Origin: JAEUWI01 sp942492815
Lineage (GTDB): Bacteria > Hydrogenedentota > Hydrogenedentia > Hydrogenedentales > JAEUWI01
Assembly (NCBI GenBank): GCA_942492815.1
Contig: OW818658.1
Span: forward strand, 4,588,001 to 4,652,000
DNA: 64,000 bases
Reading direction: 5' to 3'
Below, in pieces: positions 62,161-64,000 of this stretch. The notes beneath the pieces are model-generated. The model was not told where the DNA came from, searched no databases, and saw only the letters and a program-made list of their open reading frames with translations. How positions within the stretch are numbered: position 1 is the first letter of the stretch; each line of letters opens with the position of its first letter. A program made the translations under genes and the position numbers.

Positions 62161-62877
62161 TCAAAGCGGCGCGCTGTCGAAGCGGCGCAGGTGAACGATA
62201 TCCGTGGCGGCGCGTGGACTCTGAGTCGCGAGGAACAGGGCCGCGTGGGCGATATCCTCGGGCAGCATCCACCCGGTCTTGTCGCGCTCCGGCATGGCCT
62301 CTTCCGCCAGGCGCGTGACCACGCCGCCGGGACAGAGAGCGTGAACGCCGATGCCGAATTCGCTCAACTCCAGCGCGAGCGTCTTCGTCAATCCATTCAC
62401 GGCATGCTTGGCTGCGCAATAGGCGCTCTGCTCGGCGATGGGTTTGAGGCCGGACACGCTGGAAATGTTGATGATACGCCCCTCGCGCCGGGCCATCATG
62501 CCCGGCAGCACGCGCTGGGTACACAGGAACACGCTCGTGAGGTTTGACGCCAGGGTTTCGTTCCAATCGTCCAGCGAGAGCGCCGCGAACGGTTTGAAGC
62601 GGGCCATCCCCGCATTGTTCACGAGGATGTCGATGTGCCCGAGTGCATCTTCCGCAGCGGCAAAAGCGTCGTCCACCGACGCGGCCTGGGTCACATCACA
62701 CGCCACCGCCACCGCGTGCACGCCCAGTTCCCGGACGATGGATGCGGTCTCTTCGATCTCATCCACGCTGCGCGCCAGAGCGGCGATGTTGCAGCCCTGC
62801 GCGGCGAAGGCCTCCGCGATAGCCCGACCTATCCCCCGGCCCGCCCCCGTGATAATCGCATTCTTTCCTTCAAGCAA
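62161..62877 (-). CDS. Short-chain dehydrogenase/reductase
   Basis: 238 residues, standard SDR length. The cofactor motif is TGAGRGIGRA (12-21), NNAG near 88-91, and the catalytic YCAAK (about 152-156) with Ser just before. Closest in feel to FabG-type 3-ketoacyl reductases, but the substrate cannot be told. It starts 2 bases after the YihY gene stop, so they probably share a transcript. Confidence 0.88.
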   Translation of the reverse strand: MLEGKNAIITGAGRGIGRAIAEAFAAQGCNIAALARSVDEIEETASIVRELGVHAVAVACDVTQAASVDDAFAAAEDALGHIDILVNNAGMARFKPFAALSLDDWNETLASNLTSVFLCTQRVLPGMMARREGRIINISSVSGLKPIAEQSAYCAAKHAVNGLTKTLALELSEFGIGVHALCPGGVVTRLAEEAMPERDKTGWMLPEDIAHAALFLATQSPRAATDIVHLRRFDSAPL

Positions 62878-62879
62878 CC

Positions 62880-64000
62880 CTATTCTCCTCCTCGGGTCGC
62901 GATCTCGGCGAGGGTAGCCGTCGCGGCACGCCCATCGGCCGAGCTGAGTCCCGCATAGATCTCGCGATAGTTGTCTTCCTCACGCAATTGTGATGGTTCT
63001 TCGCCGTGCTCGCGCTGGGCACGGACCACGTCGATAATTTTTATAGTCTCGGCTGCGCGCGCGGGCTGGTAGGTGACCGGGGTCGTGGCGCAGGCCGCGG
63101 CGAGCTTCGCAGCGACGAGTATGTCCAGCGCTTCGTTAATCAAACGAAGCGGGACGTTCCACGAATTCGCAACCTCGCCCGCCGCCAGTGCGGGTTTGCC
63201 GTGGGCGAAGCGCCGGGCCATCTCCACCATGAGACGCACCGCAACGGACTCGCGGTAGGCATAGCTCGCCCGATCCGCCAGGCGCTCCAGAGCAAAGGTC
63301 TTTTCGTTCTGATAGGCAAAGGTTACGAGGGCGCCGAAAAGCAGGATGACCCAGCTCACATAGATCCAGGCGAGGAGCATGGGAAAGAGGGCAAAGGTGG
63401 AAAAGAAAAAGGTGTATTGGGCGAGGCCAACGTTGAAGGAGACGTAGGCCCAGGCTGTCAGAGTCCAGAGGATACCCGCAAAAAGGCCGCCGACGAGTGC
63501 GCAGCGGGGGCTGACGGCGGTGTTCGGTACAAAGTAGTAGAGCAGGGCAAAGGTAAAGGAGATGATCAACACCTGCGAGCTGCGGAGCAGAATGGAAAGA
63601 CTGCCGAGGGAGTCGTTCGTGCTCAAGGCAGCCGCCAGACCGAGTACCGCGGCAACAACGACGGGCAACAACAGGGTAATCATCACATAGTCGCTGATGC
63701 TACGGAAGAGATTACGGGTGTCCTTCACGCCCCAGATGCGGTTGAAGGTCCACTCCACGTTGCGCATCAGCCCGAGTACGGTGACCAGCACATAGACGAG
63801 CCCCGTAAGGCCCAGCGTGCGTACGTCCGTCGCTTTGGACTCCACGAGTCCCACCAACACATCCACCGGATTGGCCAGTCCATTCTCTTCGGACTCCTGG
63901 GATATCGTTGGCAAGAGTATGCGCAGGATGGCGTTGGCCAGTTCGCGATCGGATTCGCTGGACTGGGGGCCCTCGTCCGTCGCGGCGGATTTCGGTGCGG
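62880..64000 (-). CDS. YihY/virulence factor BrkB family membrane protein (5' end cut by window)
   Basis: The frame is open to the window edge, so the start is outside. About 370 residues are visible: five clear membrane segments (for example TGLVYVLVTVLGLM and FALLYYFVPNTAV), the family motif GGLFAGILWTLTAWAYVSFNVGLAQY, and WIYVSWVILLFGALVTFAYQNEKTF. The C-terminal 120 residues are soluble and winged-helix-like (ALAAGEVANSWNVPLRLINEALD). It is often called ribonuclease BN in error; these are membrane proteins of uncertain function. Confidence 0.9.
   Translation of the reverse strand, partial: APKSAATDEGPQSSESDRELANAILRILLPTISQESEENGLANPVDVLVGLVESKATDVRTLGLTGLVYVLVTVLGLMRNVEWTFNRIWGVKDTRNLFRSISDYVMITLLLPVVVAAVLGLAAALSTNDSLGSLSILLRSSQVLIISFTFALLYYFVPNTAVSPRCALVGGLFAGILWTLTAWAYVSFNVGLAQYTFFFSTFALFPMLLAWIYVSWVILLFGALVTFAYQNEKTFALERLADRASYAYRESVAVRLMVEMARRFAHGKPALAAGEVANSWNVPLRLINEALDILVAAKLAAACATTPVTYQPARAAETIKIIDVVRAQREHGEEPSQLREEDNYREIYAGLSSADGRAATATLAEIATRGGE

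Overview
The window is GC-rich (roughly 60% by eye) chromosomal DNA from a Gram-negative bacterium. An outer-membrane set (bamA, ompH/skp, lpxD, an lpxC-fabZ fusion) shows the LPS-type envelope. The mix of secreted FG-GAP/VCBS proteins, a Tat-exported Gfo/Idh/MocA oxidoreductase, a DUF1080 protein, a PhyH dioxygenase, a sialidase-like protein and a NamZ-type muramidase is typical of uncultured Planctomycetes-related lineages. Candidatus Hydrogenedentota is my best guess, but this is inferred from gene content and no marker phylogeny was possible.

Layout. 0-9 kb: 3' part of recJ, a small lipoprotein, a four-gene operon (ABC-2 ATPase, permease, two secreted FG-GAP proteins), then a minus-strand BON + TPR pair. 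9-15.4 kb: DUF1080 protein, voltage-gated cation channel, MaoC hydratase, YajQ, sialidase-like protein, PhyH dioxygenase and a DapA-family aldolase. 15.4-18.3 kb: an AT-richer accessory patch with a Bro-N protein and two paralogous membrane proteins. 18.3-25.4 kb: Tat oxidoreductase, HEAT-like protein, FG-GAP protein, GT-C glycosyltransferase, SUI1. 25.6-35.5 kb: mcsA-mcsB-clpC followed by bamA-ompH-lpxD-lpxC/fabZ. 35.6-44 kb: S41-like lipoprotein, the 2-aminoethylphosphonate pair phnW/phnX, a TlpA-like protein and a Kef-type antiporter. 44-50 kb: a minus-strand translation cluster, read in transcription order as tRNA-Thr, tRNA-Tyr, tRNA-Gly, tRNA-Thr, tuf, rpmG, tRNA-Trp, secE, nusG, rplK, rplA, metK. 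50-64 kb: PKD lipoprotein, tyrS, AraC regulator, Cse60-like protein, beta-lactamase/NamZ fusion, two histone-like genes, an EEP-family protein, TPR protein, hslV, an SDR and a YihY protein cut by the window end.

How the genes work together. BamA, OmpH, LpxD and LpxC-FabZ build the outer membrane. PhnW and PhnX together convert 2-aminoethylphosphonate to acetaldehyde and phosphate. McsA, McsB and ClpC form the arginine-phosphorylation protein quality-control module, but this McsB lacks the active-site motifs, which is the most striking observation here. Others are a diverged inverted-repeat element present twice (10.7 and 53.9 kb), two histone-like genes with a duplicated leader, metK placed where rplJL-rpoBC usually sit, an S41-like protein without its catalytic Ser/Lys, and an unusual selectivity filter in the cation channel. 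Many intergenic spaces hold short-unit repeats arranged as inverted pairs.
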